Under the pieces are notes generated by a model. That model did no database searches. It was not told where the DNA came from and saw nothing but the letters and a program-made list of their open reading frames with translations. From positions 41,121,869 through 41,185,868 of the forward strand of contig NC_046683.1 in assembly GCF_009870125.1 (NCBI RefSeq): a DNA stretch of 64,000 bases. The letters run 5' to 3'. Made by a program: the position numbers and the translations under genes. This DNA is from Drosophila pseudoobscura (lineage: Eukaryota; Arthropoda; Insecta; Diptera; Drosophilidae). Shown piece by piece: positions 42,044-55,670 of this stretch (the stretch's first letter is position 1; every line of letters starts with the position of its first letter).

Positions 42044-43277
42044 GGCCCAGGCCAAACAAAGCTGAACGAGTCTCGGTCAATCGGCAACCGGTAAAAACCG
42101 GAGCACCTGTAGCCACTGCAGGAACTGTAGAATTACTGGCAGTATTAGTAGCGCACATTCTCGATCACCACTTAGGAATTAGCTTTAGCAGGCAGCGGTA
42201 ACATTCCCCAGTCGAGCCCAGAACAAACAGCAAACTGTATTTTAATTAGACAATTCAATGGTTCAGCCATTTATGTGGATACTACTTTTGCAAGTGCATT
42301 TAATGTTAATACACATATAATTATACAAACATATATTGTAAGAGCCCCGATACCCGCATTGAAATCGGAACACGAGGTGGAGGGATCTATTTTGTAAATT
42401 TCTATGTACTTTGTGAGCGCCAGCAGCTTTGTATTTTCAATGTCCGTTTGGTCTGTATGGCAGGAAAGGCATTTATGTACCCCTATGTATATATGTATGT
42501 CTGCATATCCGTATCTTATAGAACAGCGTTGGCCAGGCTTCTTGAAAGCCATTGAAAGCGATTTTTTGGCAGTGAAATATTTCGTTGCCTCGTTGCGAGC
42601 CTTTTATGATAGATATTTTTTACGAGACGATTTTAAGGCCACATATTCACTCGTTCTTCGTGTAGTCGTTCGCTAAACGCTCTTTTCTGAGTCTTTTTGT
42701 ACTCGTTTCCAAATCCGTTGTACGATTATTTTGTTTTTCTGTCGTGTAATGGATACTTTTACTTACAAAACGCTCGTTTTTAAGAGATAAATATTCAATA
42801 ATGCTTGAAACAATTCTTCCAACATGTTTGGTAAACTATTTCTTGGTAAATTTAAGCTAAAATTGCCAAAAGAATGGAAGCATCAATCCTTTAAATTGCG
42901 AATTCTTTTGTATGTGCTTGTTTTGTTTATTTTTTTACTTTATTTTAAATAGTTTATATTGTTTCCTACAGGCGAGGGCTCTTAGTAGAACTACTAGCAG
43001 TTCGATCGATTCCAGTGAAAGAGTAGAGTCTCCTCCCTACTTCGATCCACCGATTCCGAATGGCGGGGCTTAACTTATGGTCGGATCTATACGACTATCG
43101 CTCGTTGTATCTCTGTGTACCTTTCTCTCATTAAACTGCTTTTATCAACCAAAAAAAGAAACAAAAACTGAACGGATTTGCCTTTGGGTAGGCTGTGGTG
43201 TGTGCTTGTGCGTGTGCGTGTATGTTTGAGTGTGGATCAAAGTTAATCTCGGTTTGCCGTGTGCTCCGCCCCTGCAG
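42044..43277. other. Gap between phosphatase modules 1 and 2
   Basis: I looked for an independent start exon with a signal peptide for module 2 and found none. The sequence is A/T-rich, with TATGTA-type repeats near 42297-42500. The 3' end of module 1 must lie here, but no strong AATAAA is obvious near its stop. Confidence 0.5.
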
Positions 43278-44601
43278 AAAGCGTGCTCGAAATGGTCGTC
43301 ACCTGGAACACGCGCGACAACACCAACGAATCGATCTGCGAGTTCGGCATCGAGGGACTGCAGCGACTGGCAAAGGCGCCGCAAGGACCCACAGCCTTTG
43401 TGGATGGCGGACCCAAGAAGGCCACACAGTACATCCATCGCGTGAGTATCCCCCGATGTGCCACACACACACGCACACAAACACTCACACACTAACGCAG
43501 GTGACGCTGACGAATCTGGAGCCGAATAGCACGTACCGCTACCATTGTGGCAGCCAGCTGGGCTGGTCAGCCACCTACTGGTTCCGTACGCAGTTCAGCC
43601 ACAGCGACTGGTCGCCCTCGCTGGCCATCTACGGGGACATGGGTGTGGTGAATGCCGCCTCATTGCCGGCCCTGCAGCGGGAGACGCAGCGGGGCATGTA
43701 CGATGCCGTCATCCATGTAGGCGACTTTGCCTACGACATGTGCAACGAGAACGGGGAGGTGGGCGACGAGTTCATGCGCCAGGTGGAGACAGTGGCCGCC
43801 TATGTACCGTACATGGTCTGCGTGGGCAATCACGAGGAGAAGTAGTAAGTGGATATGCTCGGTCAGATGCAGAGCAGATTAATCCCCATCCATCGCTGCA
43901 GCAACTTCTCGCACTACATCAACCGGTTTAGCATGCCGGGCGGATCGGAGAATATGTTCTACAGCTTCGACATGGGACCAGTGCACTTTATAGGCTTCAG
44001 CACGGAGTTCTACTACTTCACACAGTTCGGTCTTAAGCAGATCGTGATGCAGTACGACTGGCTGGAGAGGGACCTGATCGAGGCGAATCGGCCGGAGAAC
44101 CGCCAGAAGCGTCCGTGGATCATCACCTTCGGCCATCGTCCCATGTACTGTAGCAATGCCAACAGTGATGACTGCACCAATCACGAGACCGTCGTACGTA
44201 AGGGTCTGCCCTTTCTAGAAATGTTCGGCCTGGAGCCGCTCTTCTACAAGTACGGCGTGGACGTGGAGCTGTGGGCCCACGAGCATTGCTACGAGCGGAT
44301 GTGGCCCATGTACAACTATACGGTGTACAATGGCTCTCTGGCCGAGCCGTATGTGAACCCCGGTGCACCCATTCACATTATTTCGGGGGCTGCTGGTAAC
44401 CATGAGGGGCGCGAACCCTTCCTCGAGCGCATGCCACCCTGGAGCGCTTTCCACAGCCAGGACTTTGGATATCTGCGTCTGCAGGCCCACAACCGCACCC
44501 ACCTGTACTTTGAACAGGTATCGGATGACAAGAAGGGCGAGGTCATCGATCACTTTTGGGTGGTCAAGGACAAGCACGGCGCCTACGGGTCTGATCTGTG
44601 A
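43278..44601 (+). CDS. Purple acid phosphatase module 2 (alternative 3' module)
   Basis: Exons read as 43278..43441, 43501..43844 and 43902..44601. Alone the module has no start codon or signal peptide. Its first acceptor (cctgcag at 43277) is in phase 1, the same phase as the donor of the signal exon at 39875, and joined to it gives a 452-aa enzyme. Starting ESVLEMVVTWNTRD, it has the full set GDMG, GDFAYD, GNHEE, GHRPMY and HEHCYERMWP, so it is expected to be active. Intron positions match those of module 1. AATAAA lies at 44850-44855. It could be an alternative terminal set of exons of one gene, or a separate gene with an unseen first exon. Confidence 0.88.
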
Positions 44602-44708
44602 TTTGATCTCTGCTATAGCTGGAATCTTTGTGATAACTCCCACAAATCTTACACAAGATATTTTAAAGGTTTCTAAATAGTGCTTTTTATTTTTGTAACA
44701 ACGAAATA

Positions 44709-44741
<33 letters not shown>

Positions 44742-45918
44742 GTATAATGTATCTGTATTAGCACCAACTATAACTGTCACAATCTAATTATATACCTATC
44801 TATGTACCATTTTATCATATGTAATCTCTTTTTATACGATATATGTACAAATAAAACAAGAACTAAACCAATATTCGGAATCGGAAGAAATCTAACTTTT
44901 GAACGAACCTTGCTGATGCGCATGAGATCTTAAGGAAGCTAGTCGTCCTTACTGAGTGGTGCGAAATGGTTGAATGTTACAGCGACAAACTTCAGATGCC
45001 TTCTTTTTGTCCTTAAAAATTTCGAATATTTCAATAAAATAACGCTCAAAAATTATCCAATCCTCGAGAAAATGTATTCATTTATCGGATATAATTATTT
45101 GTCTCATAATGGAATCGAAATGGAATAGATTCGAAGTAAACTTCAATTTTATTGTTGCGCTAAACTTAATAATACTTAATTAATAATAATACTAATATAT
45201 GGGCATTTCTACTTTTGCATTTTTCTGTGCATTTTTTTAAAGATATTTGCATATTTTGGAGAGACTTTGTGGAAGAACCTGAATCATAAATCATCTTTCT
45301 TATGGAAGATATGTAAAGGAAACATGGTTATTAAAGTACCACAAACTGATTTTAATAGTTAATAAAATGATACATATGTCAATTGGTAAAATTAGTTAAG
45401 CTTATCGGGACAGAATTGTATGGAAATGTGTGTTTTATAGACTTTTAATTTGTTGGCCTTTCCATTGAAATGCCCATATATACTATGCGGATTTTCAAGA
45501 ATACGTTCACAAGTTGACTTATTATAGACCATGCTATGAATACTTATAAACTATTTGAATGTACACTATGACTATGAAGACAGCACGATCCGATCCAGTA
45601 CAAGACGAATCAAGTGTTAGATCAAGACCAATCGGGAAGGCCTTTAGTGCGAGAACAGCTTATGTGTTGCTGCTAACAAAACAAAAAAAAAGAGCGAGAT
45701 AAAGAGAGGGGAGCAACAATCTTTCGGTACAGTGGGCACCGCGATTAGCGAACAATAATATATATTTACTTAAGTCTGAGCCACTACCTAATAAGTAGGC
45801 AATATCTATACGAACACGTCTAGGTATGTATACTAAGCAGCATCTACCATTAGTTACCTACCCTCTCGTTTTTAATTGAATTCCAACCAAAAACCACACT
45901 CTTGCCATTGCATTGCAG
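44602..45918. other. Gap between phosphatase modules 2 and 3
   Basis: The 3' UTR of module 2 begins here, with a TATATG repeat at about 44706-44745 and AATAAA at 44850. The rest is A/T-rich. I found no ATG exon with a signal peptide that could serve module 3. Confidence 0.5.
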
Positions 45919-48032
45919 ACAGCCTGAGGGACATCACGGTGACCTGGTCGACGCGCAGCTCTCCCAACGCCTCGCTGGTGAACTACGCGCGGAATTATGC
46001 CAAGGACAAGCTGATCGTGATGAAAGGCACCTGGCAGCGCTTCGTGGACGGCGGCCACAAAGCTCGCCAGCAGTACGTGCACAATGTGATACTCAGGGAT
46101 CTGGAGCCGGACACCCGGTACGAGTACAGCTGCGGCAGTGAGCTGGGCTGGTCGCCGGTGTTCAGCTTTAAGACGCCGCCCGCGGGCGAGAACTGGTCGC
46201 CATCGCTGGCCATTTTCGGGGACATGGGCAACGAGAATGCCCAGTCGCTGGGCCGGCTACAGCAGGATACGGAGCGGGGGATGTACGATGCCATCATCCA
46301 TGTGGGTGACTTTGCCTACGACATGGACACGGACAATGCGGCCGTGGGCGATGCCTTCATGCGCCAAATCGAGACAGTGTCGGCCTACGTGCCCTATATG
46401 GTCTGTCCGGGCAACCACGAGGAGAAGTAGTAAGTGGGCCAGTGGCCTGTACATACCTCTCTATGTTATCGGAGGAACCCATCCTAATCTTCTTTGGTTT
46501 TTGGTTTGTCTTGCAGCAACTTCTCGAACTATCGTGCGCGATTCAACATGCCCGGAGAGACGGACAGCCTGTGGTACAGCTTTGATCTGGGTCCCGTGCA
46601 CTTTGTCTCCTTCTCGACCGAGGTCTACTACTTCCTCAACTATGGCGTCAAACTGCTGACAAAACAGTTCGACTGGCTGGAGCGCGACCTGGCCCAGGCC
46701 AATCTGCCCGAGAATCGCGCTAAACGACCCTGGATCATTACGTACGGCCACCGTCCGATGTATTGCAGCGACGAAAAGGAGTACGACTGCGACGGCAAAC
46801 TAGAGACGTACATCCGCCAGGGCCTGCCCCTAATCAAATGGTTCGGCCTCGAAGATCTCTTCTACAAGCACGGCGTCGACGTGGAGATTTTCGCCCACGA
46901 GCACTTCTACACGCGTCTTTGGCCAATCTACGACTTTAAGGTCCACAACGGCAGTGTCCAGCAGCCATACAGGAATCCCAAGGCACCCATTCATATCATT
47001 ACCGGCTCGGCCGGCTGCAAGGAGGAGCGCGAACCGTTCTCCAATGATCTGCCCGCATGGAACGCCTTCCACAGCAACGTATGTTAAAAATCCAATAATG
47101 CTTGGTAAAACCACTTCAAAATGGGATTCAGTCAGGCATCTTTAGGTCGACCGTCGGAACTGGATGGCTTGATTTTTTTCATCATTCTATATCCTATTCC
47201 AAAGTCTATTGGGCAGATGCTTTTAAAGCATTATCTTAGTTTCAACGTGCATAAATGTACATATGTATATAGTAGAGGTCTGATTGAGCAATGCTCAAAT
47301 GAAGGGAGTAAAATAGTATCGCGACTCTGAGGCACTGCTTTGCTGTGTGTAAGGTGAAGAAGAAAGAAAAGCAATGAAATAATACACAAAGTGTATAAAT
47401 GCTTCGGCTATGCCAATTCTTTCATTTCGTTTTGGGCACTATGGATTGAATAACCATATAGGCCTGTCTGTTTGTATGTTTTCTTTCTATTATTTGTAGG
47501 TTGAAAGCTTTATACAAATATCGAATCTACATATGTACATATGACGAAGGTGGTTGATGTGACAGACAGACATGTATGCTTCTTAAATAGCCCTTGATTT
47601 GGGGATCTATTTTGGGATAGACCTTAGAAGAGCATGATTCGGGATATATTTTTGATGTTTCCTTTCCAACTTCACAGCATATACAAGACTCATTTCAATT
47701 TCTGCCCTTTGTAGATATCTCCGGTATAAGAAAACTTTTTTATAGCTATCTTATGCAATTAATTCGGAATGGTCGTTTTAGATCAGTAGAGGGTCAAGAG
47801 GTTGAATTATTTGACAACAAACTATCTACTCAATATGTTGAGGCCATCTTCTGGAGGGAATAATTGTTAATAATTTTGTTTGGTCCCTTTTTTTCAGGAC
47901 TATGGCTATACCCGCCTCAAGGCGCACAATGGCACCCATTTGCACTTTGAGCAGGTATCCGACGACAAGGACGGCGACATTGTGGACTCCTTCTGGGTGA
48001 TCAAGGATAAGCATGGCTCCTATGGCCTTTAA
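45919..48032 (+). CDS. Purple acid phosphatase module 3 (alternative 3' module)
   Basis: Exons read as 45919..46429, 46517..47078 and 47898..48032. The first acceptor (cattgcag at 45918) is again phase 1, matching the signal exon at 39725-39875; joined to it the product is 452 aa. It starts DSLRDITVTWSTRS and has GDMG, GDFAYD, GNHEE, GHRPMY and HEHFYTRLWP. Compared with modules 1 and 2 it lacks the intron after the N-terminal domain (QYVHNVILRDLEP is continuous) and has an extra 819-base intron near the end, splitting AFHSN from DYGYTRLKAHN. The second copy of that conserved block is intact, so the intron is real rather than a break. AATAAA is at 48172-48177. Confidence 0.88.
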
Positions 48033-48301
48033 CCTTCTTCTTCTGCTTTCTGCTTCCACCCAATCAAATTAATTGACTTTACTGATCTGTACTCTTTCGA
48101 TACCCTGGAAAATGATCTGACATTAGTTATCGTGATCGTGGCTACTTATGTTTTTTATGCATTTTTTTTTAAATAAAAATTAAGTTAGAAAAAAAGTTGA
48201 AGACAAAAAAAAAGAGAAGTAAATTCCACTAAGCTTAGATGTCGAACGTTGGGTTGGGCGAGGATGAACGGATGGATGTCGGATGCCGGGGATATACCAT
48301 C

Positions 48302-49261
48302 CTAGTAGACGGTGCCTGAGATTCCCGCTCCATAGTTGTAGCCGGAACCGATGGGCGGCACCCCACCGGCCAGGGCGCCCAGGCCACCGCCCACTACGCT
48401 GTTGCCGTAGTTGCTAGTGTAGTAGCTGGAGGGATAGCCGCCGGCTCCGAAGCGGGTGTTGTAGTAGGGATAGCCAGTGCCGGTGCCGATACCGCTGCCC
48501 AGGCGCCCATTGTAGTACGACGACAACGCATAGGGATTCGAGCTGTAGGAGCCGTAGCCGCCGACGCCGCCCAAGCTGGAGCCGTAGCCACCCAGACTGG
48601 AACCGTAGCCGCCCAGGCTTGAACCGTAGCCTCCCAGGCTGGAACCGTAGCCGCCTAAAGCAGATCCATAGCCGCCCAGCGCGGAGCCGTAGCCCCCGTA
48701 TCCCGCAACTGCAGAGCCATCTGTGCGGAACAAAAAAACAAAAAAGGTGTTAATCACTCTGGAATAGGCCGAGCCGAACCTCCGAAGAGAGCTGGGGACT
48801 CCATGTTGCGCTCACCCTCACCTAGGCCACCCAGCGACCGGGAGCTGTACGGATTGTAGTAGCTGTCCACGCCCAGTCCGGCGCCAACGCCCACGCCACT
48901 GCCATAGCCAGCCGCTCCATAGGCTCCACCATAGCCCGCTCCCAGGGGACTTCCGTACCCTCCGCCATAGCCAGAATAGCCGCCGTAGCCACCGTAGCCA
49001 CCGTAACCACCAACATAGCGCTTCTCCTGCTTCTTCTCCTGCAGCGGGGCATAGCTGCTGGCCGCGCTCACCTGATCCTCGGCTAGAGGTCCTTCTGCAG
49101 CCGGCTCTACCGCCGCCGTGTCATCGGCCCAGACGCTCAGCACCAGGCTGGCAACTACCAGAACGAACTGCAAAATCAATCAATCAGGTTTAGATCCCAT
49201 AGGTTGTGTAATCCTAGCCAGCTCCTGGCTTGAGTCTCCGCCGCCTTACAAAGCACTTCAT
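48302..49261 (-). CDS. Secreted Gly/Tyr-rich protein (cuticle-, silk- or eggshell-like)
   Basis: Exons read as complement(48302..48720, 48822..49167, 49250..49261); 258 aa. The first exon encodes only MKCF; the second completes a signal peptide (FVLVVASLVLSVWA). A short acidic propeptide-like part ends in a dibasic site (KKQEKR), followed by a long domain of GGYGGYGGY repeats, an octapeptide-like run of GGYGSSLG/GGYGSALG units, and a Tyr-rich end. Low-complexity Gly/Tyr proteins of this type build extracellular structures in which tyrosines cross-link. The donor of exon 2 (CTAG/GTGAGG) has a second GT four codons away, so minor alternative splicing is possible. It converges on phosphatase module 3. 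I do not recognise the orthologue. Confidence 0.8.
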
Positions 49262-49369
49262 GTTGTGGACGCCTGTGGGTGTGTGGTCTGGAACTGTTTA
49301 CTGGATCTGGCTACTGCGCACGCGCCACTTGACACTTGTCTAATGATCCGAATGCCGCCCCAGCACTCG

Positions 49370-49377
49370 CTTTTATA
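49370..49377 (-). promoter_or_regulatory. TATA box of the Gly/Tyr-rich gene
   Basis: The minus strand reads TATAAAAG, about 110 bases upstream of the start codon. An Inr-like GATCATTAG lies roughly 30 bases downstream, around 49340-49348. This is a focused promoter, as expected for a regulated secreted-structure gene. Confidence 0.65.
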
Positions 49378-52300
49378 CACAACGGATTGGGCCCAAGCTT
49401 GTGGCTCTCTCTCCTTCTCTCTCTGTTGCCAGCTTACCTTTTGGTCGAGAGGTGGGTGAGAGAGCTATGAAGTTGGAGCAGCACGAGTGCCTCTGATCTA
49501 CCTCTATTTCTCAGGGGAATGACACGAGCCAAGCTCTGATCAAGCGAATGTCTTTCTGCGGGGGTATCTTGACTGGATGTTTTTTCAGGGATTCACCTAG
49601 GAATATGTTGATCAAGTCTTTCTCATCAGATAGGATTCAAAAGTAGATATTCATAGATGAGTGGATAAAAAGAAAGAGATTTTTGGTAGGTCCCATTCGA
49701 CTCCATACAAATACAAGATTAATTCTTAAGGAAATGAAGAATTCAATTTCTAAATAATGTTGGATGTATTTCTAAGGTTATCAAATGATATGCTCTTACT
49801 TGATGGGACTGCAGACATTATCAGTGGATGGTATTAAATATTCCTTCTATCCAATAAAGTCCCAAAACTTTCGATGGAGAGAGCGTTTCTTAGGATACTT
49901 TTGCTGTATCACCTGTATTATCAACGCTCTATCGATCCACCCCGAGGCAGGCAATCATAAATATTTCTATGCAGCCGATCAAGAAAGGTATACTAAGGTA
50001 AGCCATAGGTCGACCTCTTAGTAAAAGTTCTAGCCCAGAACAATTGATCTACATATGACAGGGTGTGTGGTGGGGGGGAGACACCATCATTATCAATATT
50101 CCCACGATCTGGGTATCAATTATCCCCCACTTCAGTCGGCAGGGGCTATAACAATGATGACAAATGCTAATTGAATCATTAACTTGACCCTGGGCCAACT
50201 AATTGCCCAACATAAAACACAAAATACTCGTAGTCGTGGCAAAAACAAACCGCAACAAAATGATTCAGGCCAAAAACACCGCTCGTAGTACTTACTCGTA
50301 CATATATCCAGTGCAGTGCAGGCCAGCGATTTAGTTAGATAAAATATTGGGGCTAGTACTTCGTACGTGAGTCATTGAAAGTGCTTCAAATCAGTTCGCA
50401 CTGGGGCTGGATGGGGGATTTTCACTTTCCAGGTCTTTGTTTAGCCACTCAAATCTCGGATATCGGCGGGTATCTAGGTATCGGAGTACTACAAACTACT
50501 TACCAGAAAAGAGAAACCCAAGCGGATCTGGTTTTTTTTTTTTTTTTTTTGGCAACAAAGGAGGTACTTGTTACCAACTATCGTCTTGACGTTCGAGGGC
50601 AGACATAGGCCTGGCTGGGGGTAAGTGTCCACATAATGTCCCCCTCATTTTCGGGTCTCCAGAGGTGACTCATTTTTAAAATGTAACGGTCTGGAATCAT
50701 AAAAATAAATTGAAATGGAGATGGAGTTGGAGTTGGAGTTGGGGAAGAGATAAGTGGAAACTATCGCAATATACTTGTGAAAGGGTTTGCATGTTCCTAG
50801 ATGTTCCGAGAACTTCTCATAGATAGTCCATGTAGCCAAAATATGGTTAAAGTTGATCCATTTGTCCTAGCTATGTGTTTTTTCCTCCATATATGTACAT
50901 ATCTAAATACTATGTGCTATCTTTAGCACATCTATGCTCCCATCCCGCCCACGCACATGTGAATTCTCCGAGAATGGAAAAAAACAACATACATTGCGTG
51001 TGCATGAGTATCGCTGATTTTCCCCACCGCTGATAAATATATCCTTTAGAATATCCATTCCACTATCTAAACATATATATACCTTATATTCTATCTGGAC
51101 CATTGAAGGGTACCTTTGATTCTACCAGCTGAAATAATAATCTCTCCCCCTCTTTAGTTATAGATACAGATACAGATACGTGTGTCAATAGCGATAGTCA
51201 TCATCCACAGATACATGTTAGAGTCAGAGTTGTGGCTGTCGATCTCGATGCGGCTGCCGCCTCTCCCCATATGAGTGGAACAACATTGTTCTTCATGCCG
51301 GGCATGTGAAAAGTGTTAACCAAGTAACTGGGAGCCGACTCTCAGGCCCGGCCCAACCCGGCCCGGACCGGCGATGACACGACTTGGCCATGGCTACGTG
51401 TGCACATGGGCCTGAGAGTGGCCTGAGAGTTTTTGGCTCCAACTCTGCGACTGCCACTGAGACAATGATTCTTTAATGCCGAGGCCTAAAAGCTTATTAC
51501 ACAGACACCAGCTGCCAAGGCAGAGCCAAGGCACCATTTCACAGAAAGCATGCAGCGTATACGTAATGCTCATGGAGGTGGAGGAGCGTAGCATCGAATG
51601 GGGTGGAGAAGCTGGGAAAGATGGGGGCGTTAACACATTTCGATGTTCTAATTTGCAAAACCAAATCACGCTCAACAGCAACAGCAACAGCCACGGAGGC
51701 AGCCAGCAGCAGCAGCAGCAGCAGCACCCACAGCAATGTTGCATCATTGCACGCCCCCCAATTATATTTACAAATAGATTTAATTATAATTGAACAACAG
51801 AAAGTGCTCGTAAGACGAGAGCAAAACCGCAGGCCAAGTGCACCGCCCCGGTGCCCGGGCAAATGAAGCAGCAAATTATGATGATGATGATCAGCGTGGG
51901 GAGTGGGCCTGGGCTTGGTGGGAGGTAGCCCACAACAGAGTACAACGAATCTCGAGTCTCAAGAGGGAACAATGAATGCGACAACGACAACACAGCGAAA
52001 CAAAACAAAACAAAACAAAACAAAACGAAATGAAACCATGGCCTTTTCCGTTGAACTTGCACTTTGCATAATTGCATACTGCCAAGACCATTGGCCAAGA
52101 CCAAGAATACTTCACACGATTATCCATGTGCACCGTGCGAACCCCTGCTCGGCCCAAGACCAAGTCCAAGTCCAAGCCCATGCCAACGCAAAGATCCCTT
52201 ACTCACATATGACATTAGAAGCTGTTTGAAGCTGAAGTTCGAGGAGGATGGAACAGGACCAGGAGGATAATGGATTAACAGGAGAATGCAAGAGACAATG

Positions 52301-55300
52301 GTTAGAAGATACCTAAGAGATAAAAAGCTACGTTTACCTGGAGAAAACCATTGAAAGACAGATTGAGGATGAAAGAACAGATACAAATTACTACAGGATA
52401 TGCAACAATTATCTATTAGGATAAGATGCTAAGATGACAAGAAGATACATCAATGCACAATAATCGGTTTATTCGGCTAAAAATGTTCGAATCGGAATGA
52501 GATTTTTTTCTGTTGGCTTCACGTTGAATGGTATGACAAATGGGTACAAGGCTTGTATGGATAGAGATTTGGCTAATTATGATACATTGAATCATAGGTT
52601 GACACGCATATTTTAGTGCGTTTTTGTGCGTTGACAGCAGCAGAACGGAACAATGTTCTGGTGAGCGGCAGCGCTGCAGCAGAACACTACCCAATGCACT
52701 GCGCGTAGGACGCTGCCGGGCCCTGCATTAATTGATACTGCAGAGCTCCGACCCTATCTTGTCCTAAAGCCATTCCGGCACTGTTTAGCTCATTTCACAC
52801 CACACAATTTAAGCTTCTTCCAACCACACAAATCGGTCAACTATAACAGCCCCTTTACTAGATCCTGGCGCTGGATATGGTATTCGTATGGAAAAGGCGA
52901 CAGGGGACAGCAAAGGGAGACCAGCACAGAGATGTTTGGCATAAAACAAAGGAAAAGGAAATAAGAATCAAACTTTGGTCGCTGAATTTTTAGCGACTGT
53001 CATCTTTTTTGATGGTAGTCTATCTTTACCGTGATGTTTCTTTACAATCTCTTTATTCCTATTGATTAAGTGCTGATCTTGGTCTTAAAAGATTTTTGCT
53101 TATTTGTTACAGACTCCTTACGGATTCTTTAATTCTTCCTTTTTAATCCTTCCATTCTTGGTTAATCGTAAAAAAAGCCTGGTGTGAACAAGGGTTGACG
53201 TATACATATAGCCCTGGCTTGTTGAGACTCATAAGCGTCACTATTCATATTACATTCACCAGTAAGTACATATATGGTACCTTTGCATTAATCGTTAATG
53301 CTCGAATTATAATTTCCTATACCACATTATATCTACAACGAACTCCCCTTTCTCTTTTTAAAATACTAATATGCAATGCCCGTAATTAAGTAGTATTAAT
53401 ATTTGTAATATTTCAGTATGCTTAGTAGTTAAGTTTTGTTCTAATTTTCCTCGATCATTAGTCTAATATCCTTTCTTCCTGCATGTACACGATCGGTTAA
53501 GTTTTATGTGTCGCCCGGAACAGTCTTCGGTTTGATGCCTTATGATGCCACCTTATGATGCCCAGCCGTTGAACGTCAACTTCCCAACTTCTCGTAAGAA
53601 GTGCACGAGACACAACACTAGATAGAGAAAAAAAATGTCAGTGAGAAAATATCTGTATCGATCTGTCAAGACTATATTGGAAGGAATAACAGATGGAAAA
53701 GGATGGATCAATGTGGGACAGATGAATTAATAGATAATGGAAGAAGAAATTTCACATATTGATCAAGAGATTCAGGAGGAAGAAAAATAGAACTTCGAAA
53801 AGAAAAACTTTTTGTGCAAGGAAAACGCATAGAAAGTGATAATTTGTTGCCTACATCAGACAGCGAAAAACCCGACTAGACTACTACACAAATCTTTATA
53901 CTAGTAGACTTCTGCGTACCTCTGATACGTGATTATGACTGTGATCCTCTTAAAAAATCACAAAGGATGGGAATACATAGTTCCATTGACGTAGTTCCAG
54001 CAATGAATCATCGCCGCATTGGATGTGACAAGTCTGTGAGTCACTCTTTTCGATGTTTAATTATGATCTCCTATCCCATACCATTAATTAGGCGATGCCG
54101 ATAGAGACCCAAACAATGAATAATTGAAGCCAGGTTGGGGCACAAATTGTGGGGCGGACAATGCCAGGGGCACTAGAGCACTTGGGCACACACAGGAGCA
54201 GATGCCAGACACCTAGATCAGTAGATCACCCGCCCGCAAAATGAAAAGAGATTGTATCAATTTGATTGCTGTAAAAAATATACGTATACACAAATATATA
54301 TAGGACTGTCTCTCCCGCTATATATATGTATGCATTCGTGTATATATCAATTTTATTAAGTCTTCTTCAAAAGTTCTTTTGCCCAGAATCAGGTTCAGCT
54401 TCGGGCTTCCCTCACGATAGGGCAGGGCCACTCACCCCATCTCTAACTATTTAGTGTGTGATTTTTTGACTCTAGATCTTTTCACTTCATTCAATCTTTT
54501 TTTCTTTTAGTTTCGCTTTGATTATTCTTTTCTTTTTTGTACGTTTTTTTCATGTTTCTTTTTTCTTTTTCGATTTGTACAGAGGTTTGTGCTGAAAGAA
54601 AATTAGTTTAGGGTTTCATATATTCGATATTATCCTTTGAGTAAAATTAATCTAAATAATGCTGCTTTCCCTCTCGCTCTCGCTCTTGTTCTCGCTCTGA
54701 ATCTCTACGTTCCGGTTGAGCTCTGCTGCAGGTGCAGGTGTAGGTGTATTGGTGGTGGGGACAGAGCGAGTAGGCATCGGGCGAGCGGAGCGCAGAAGAG
54801 AAAAAGATAGCGATAGAGTGTGTGAGTGAATATGAAAGGGATGGCTTGAGATTGTGTGTAGGGGTACAGTTACGCTTTCACTGGCGAGCAATTCTTGATG
54901 GACTGCAGGAGTGGGAGTAGGGGTATGGGATGAGGTTACAACAATTATAAACATAATTAGGTTACAAACTTTAACAAAAACAAAAAATCATTTTGCTAAA
55001 ACTAACTAAACAACAAAAATATCTAGGTGTGTGTGTCGTAGGTGTATGTATGCATATAGTAGATACGAGTATCTTAAAATTATAATAAATATACGATTAA
55101 GTTCGTGCAGACATCGGGGGTATGCAAAACACACACGCACACACGCATACGCACGGACACACTCACTTGACTAGTAGAGTAACATCGAGTTGTATGTCTG
55201 CCTACGTTCTTAACTATACAGAAGTGTATGGTATGGTAAGTACATGGATGTATGAATAGATATGAATAGAGAGCTCTAATTGTAGGAAGCTGGTGAAATG

Positions 55301-55635
55301 TGTAGTGTGTTGGATAGATAGTGTATAGAAGGCCCCCACCCATCCCCCCTCCCCAAAAAGGCGACTTACAGCTAAGTAGATACATAAGAGTCACACGCAG
55401 ACTGGGTGCCTGGACGTGTGATTCGTGTCATAGATTGTACTAGTTATTCGACGCACTTAGTATCTAGTTTCATAGATGATAGATGTGTACAAAACAATAA
55501 GGTATCAGATCTTAAAAGGTGGATTGGTGGTTGGGTTGTCGGGGGAAGAAACAAACAAAAACATAGTATATTGCGGGACTGTGTGTTGTGTCGGTCTAAG
55601 GGATAGCTACGAGTAGTTAATGTCATAGAGTAATA

Positions 55636-55636
<1 letters not shown>

Positions 55637-55669
<33 letters not shown>

Positions 55670-55670
55670 T
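55637..55670. repeat. GTA trinucleotide microsatellite
   Basis: About eleven uninterrupted GTA units. Confidence 0.9.

Noticed and set aside
54652-54954. 100-aa Thr/Pro/Ser-rich frame on the minus strand
   Set aside because: Low-complexity, no neighbours or splice sites, in A/T-rich repeat-bearing DNA; likely chance.
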